Shown here: piece by piece, positions 62,027-64,000 of the stretch | Numbering within the stretch: the stretch's first letter is position 1 | Layout of the letters: every line of letters starts with the position of its first letter | NCBI GenBank assembly: GCA_002281555.1 | Contig: NCGJ01000003.1 | Coordinates: forward strand, 186,001 to 250,000 | From: Hydrogenophilales bacterium 28-61-23 | GTDB lineage: Bacteria; Pseudomonadota; Gammaproteobacteria; Burkholderiales; Thiobacillaceae | Reading direction: 5' to 3' | DNA: 64,000 nt | Program-made: the position numbers and the translations under genes | Notes under the pieces: generated by a model | The model's database searches: none | Told to the model about the DNA's origin: nothing | The model's input: the letters and a program-made list of their open reading frames with translations, nothing else

Positions 62027-63568
62027 TTATGCCGCCGGTGAAAGAACAACGTAGTAAATCACCTGCGCAAGCAGGGCGACAAGAAGCCCGGCACCACCGG
62101 CGGCAAATAGCAGATTGCCGCGTCGCTTGTTTCGACGCGCCACATCGGTCTCGATCATGGTGACCATACCCAACAACGGCACAGACGTTAAATCAAGTAA
62201 TTGGCGCCTATTTTCAATGGTCGGACGCAACTGCGTCAGCAAAAACGCGACCACCAGACCTAAAGCCAAGCCACCGAAAGGAACCGCCAGCACCAAAAAA
62301 GGCCTATTTGGCCAAGCGGGTTTACTCGGTACACGTGGCGGATCGATCACCCTGAACTCGACAGAATCCGTTTTACTCTCGACCTCGCCCGAAAGCGCTG
62401 CGGTTTCACGTCTTGCAAGCATGCCAGAGTAGTTACTCTTATACACTTCGTAATCGCGCATTAATTGCGTATATTCATTTTCAATTAATGGAACGCGATC
62501 CACCGAACGACCAAGCTCATTGCGTTTCGCTTGCATCTGCGCAACCCGGGCTTTCAAAGAAGCCATGTTGGCATCCGCCTCAGCAATCGAAATTGAAAGT
62601 TGCTGATAAATGGGATTTTGCGCTTTGATCGCCCCCTGCGGTTGCGCCTTTAATGCATCTTCTTCCTGTTTTTTCTGCTCCATCAAACGCGCGATCAGTT
62701 GCTTGGTGCGCGTAATTTCTGGATGCAGATCCGTGTAACGCAAGCGGATATTATCGACCTGGGCCTGTAGCGCGGAAATCCGGCCATCCAATGCCGATGC
62801 AGTAGCCCCCCCACCCGGTATCGGCGTGGACAAGACCTCCTCCTGATCATCCAATTGCTGCTGCAATTGTTTCTTTCTGTTACTCGCTTCATCCAATTCC
62901 AGTTTGGCCTGTTCAAGCGCCAAATTTATTTCATTCAATTTGGAATAAAATCCGCCACCCTCGCCCGGCATCGTGCCGACATTCCGACGCTTGAACTCCT
63001 CCAATTGCTTTTCTTTTTCAAGCAATTTCGCTTCATAAGCCTTCAACTGATCCTCAATGAATTTCTGAGAATTCGAAATATCTTTGCGCGCACCGCCAAG
63101 GCTACTCTCTGTAAATATCGTCAATAGCGCCTGAACCACACGCTTCGCAACATCTGGATTGTTATTCTGATAAGCAATGGTGTACAGATTTTCGCGGTCG
63201 CCGCCCTGCAATCTAATTGCGGCCGCCAAACCGGAATAAAGCGCCTCTTGTTGCTGCGGTGTTTTCGCGCGCAGGTCCAAGTCGGTCATACGCGCGACTT
63301 TTTCGACATTAGGTCGACTCGCCAAAGTACGAGTCATCATCGCTATTTGCTGATCAGTATTTGGCTGAACCGCCAAACCGGAAAGCAGCGGACGCAGCAA
63401 TGATTGCGTGTCGACATAGACACGAGCCTGCGCCTCGTAACGGTTTTCCAGGAGATAAACCCAGACCCATCCAACCACCGCGACCATCCAAGCAATCACC
63501 AGAACTATCCATCGCTTTCGCCAGACTGCGCGTGCATAACCCAATACCTGCTCAACCGCTTCATTCAT
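62027..63568 (-). CDS. XrtA-associated chain-length determinant protein (TIGR03007 type, Wzz/Wzc-like)
   Basis: A 513-residue inner-membrane polysaccharide co-polymerase. A first membrane helix (about 20-37, WIVLVIAWMVAVVGWVWVYL), a large periplasmic coiled-coil region (about 140-360), and two C-terminal helices at about 420-445 and 485-508 are seen. The proline-rich segment PPRVPSKPAWPNRP precedes the second helix, as in Wzz proteins. With the kinase it sets polymer length. A C7 tract (62806-62812) lies in the coding sequence. Confidence 0.95.
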   Translation of the reverse strand: MNEAVEQVLGYARAVWRKRWIVLVIAWMVAVVGWVWVYLLENRYEAQARVYVDTQSLLRPLLSGLAVQPNTDQQIAMMTRTLASRPNVEKVARMTDLDLRAKTPQQQEALYSGLAAAIRLQGGDRENLYTIAYQNNNPDVAKRVVQALLTIFTESSLGGARKDISNSQKFIEDQLKAYEAKLLEKEKQLEEFKRRNVGTMPGEGGGFYSKLNEINLALEQAKLELDEASNRKKQLQQQLDDQEEVLSTPIPGGGATASALDGRISALQAQVDNIRLRYTDLHPEITRTKQLIARLMEQKKQEEDALKAQPQGAIKAQNPIYQQLSISIAEADANMASLKARVAQMQAKRNELGRSVDRVPLIENEYTQLMRDYEVYKSNYSGMLARRETAALSGEVESKTDSVEFRVIDPPRVPSKPAWPNRPFLVLAVPFGGLALGLVVAFLLTQLRPTIENRRQLLDLTSVPLLGMVTMIETDVARRNKRRGNLLFAAGGAGLLVALLAQVIYYVVLSPAA

Positions 63569-63620
63569 CCCCGAGTTCTCCTGGCAGGATTGACTATGGC
63601 TTTGTAATGTCCGGTATCGA

Positions 63621-64000
63621 TCAGAACCAGCTTTCCGGGATGATCAGGACATCGCCAGGTCTCATGTCGACGTTGGCGGAGATATCGCCATCCTTGATCA
63701 AATCCTCAATTCTGACGCCAAGCTGTTGCGGCTTGCCTTCGACTACACGCAAGATGCTGGCGCGGTTACCGGCGGCAAAATCGGTAATCCCCCCAACGGC
63801 AATCATCAAATCCACCAGCGACATATGCTCACGATAATTTAGCGCCTGCGGCTTGGCCGCCTCACCTAGCACTCGAATTTGCTGACTGAATGGGCCAACA
63901 CCTCCACCCACACTTACCGTCACGACCGGGTCCTGAATATATCGGGAAAGCACTTTTTCGATTTCCCTGGCCAACTGCGTCGGAGTCTTGTCACTCGCCG
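63621..64000 (-). CDS. XrtA-associated polysaccharide export protein (Wza-like), 5' end outside the window
   Basis: Only the C-terminal part, about 126 residues, is present and the frame stays open to base 64000. It contains EIEKVLSRYIQDPVVTVSVG, then an SLBB-type domain (IRVLGEAAKPQALNYREHMS; LVDLMIAVGGITDFAAGNRA) and ends VDMRPGDVLIIPESWF, all typical of the outer-membrane export lipoprotein. It lies 52 bases before the chain-length gene. The lipoprotein signal would lie outside the window. Confidence 0.93.
   Translation of the reverse strand, partial: ASDKTPTQLAREIEKVLSRYIQDPVVTVSVGGGVGPFSQQIRVLGEAAKPQALNYREHMSLVDLMIAVGGITDFAAGNRASILRVVEGKPQQLGVRIEDLIKDGDISANVDMRPGDVLIIPESWF

Overview
The window reads as chromosomal DNA of a high-GC betaproteobacterium. 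The exosortase A (XrtA) exopolysaccharide gene set found here is typical of Rhodocyclales/Nitrosomonadales-type bacteria, but that placement is inference from gene content. About 51 protein genes are supported, two of them cut by the window edges. I see no tRNA, rRNA, CRISPR array, transposase or prophage, and no gene-free stretch over 300 bases. The longest gaps, about 200-250 bases, lie at 21647-21889, 31688-31934 and 39493-39692.

Region 1 (1-8250) is mostly housekeeping: the 3' part of a hybrid histidine kinase, an AddA/RecB-like helicase-nuclease, a gamma-carbonic-anhydrase-like protein on the minus strand, oligopeptidase A (prlC) and a small secreted DUF4124/glutaredoxin-like protein. 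The helicase-nuclease gene carries a perfect 21-bp inverted repeat, kept in frame, between its helicase and nuclease domains.

Region 2 (8291-16533, plus strand) is a surface-glycan operon: an asparagine-synthetase-like protein without the glutaminase cysteine, an SGNH/AlgJ-like protein with an MBOAT acyltransferase, a sulfotransferase, a GT2, a GT4 and a secreted TPR protein.

Region 3 (16478-41832, all minus strand) is a large polysaccharide assembly and decoration block. It has a GT2-sulfatase-like fusion, several GT2 enzymes, a DPM1-like GT with GtrA and a GT39-like membrane protein, ChbG/HpnK and NodB-type deacetylases, a second sulfotransferase, a WecB epimerase, an alpha/alpha-toroid protein, a methyltransferase, WbsX, an unusual GT, an FG-GAP/ASPIC lipoprotein, a pyruvyltransferase-like protein and a Wzm/Wzt ABC exporter. 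Parts of 31-41 kb are visibly richer in A+T, which suggests a mosaic origin.

Region 4 (41955-64000, minus strand) is the XrtA exopolysaccharide locus: O-glycosylation ligase, six GT4 enzymes, a CapK-like AMP-binding enzyme, XrtA amidotransferase, exosortase A fused to an EpsI domain, FemAB-like protein, deacetylase, a second WecB, the XrtA-associated ATPase, outer-membrane protein, tyrosine autokinase, chain-length protein and the end of the Wza-like export protein. Many neighbours overlap by 4 bases (ATGA/GTGA), indicating coupled translation.

Together the genes make, modify (acylation, deacetylation, sulfation, possibly pyruvylation) and export a complex exopolysaccharide, and XrtA would process PEP-CTERM proteins encoded elsewhere. 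The most unusual points are the palindromes inside coding sequences at domain linkers, C/G homopolymer tracts of 7-9 bases in or beside surface genes, the GT2-sulfatase fusion with threonine at the nucleophile position, and an ABC exporter in the same run of genes as Wzc/Wza-type components with no Wzx in view.
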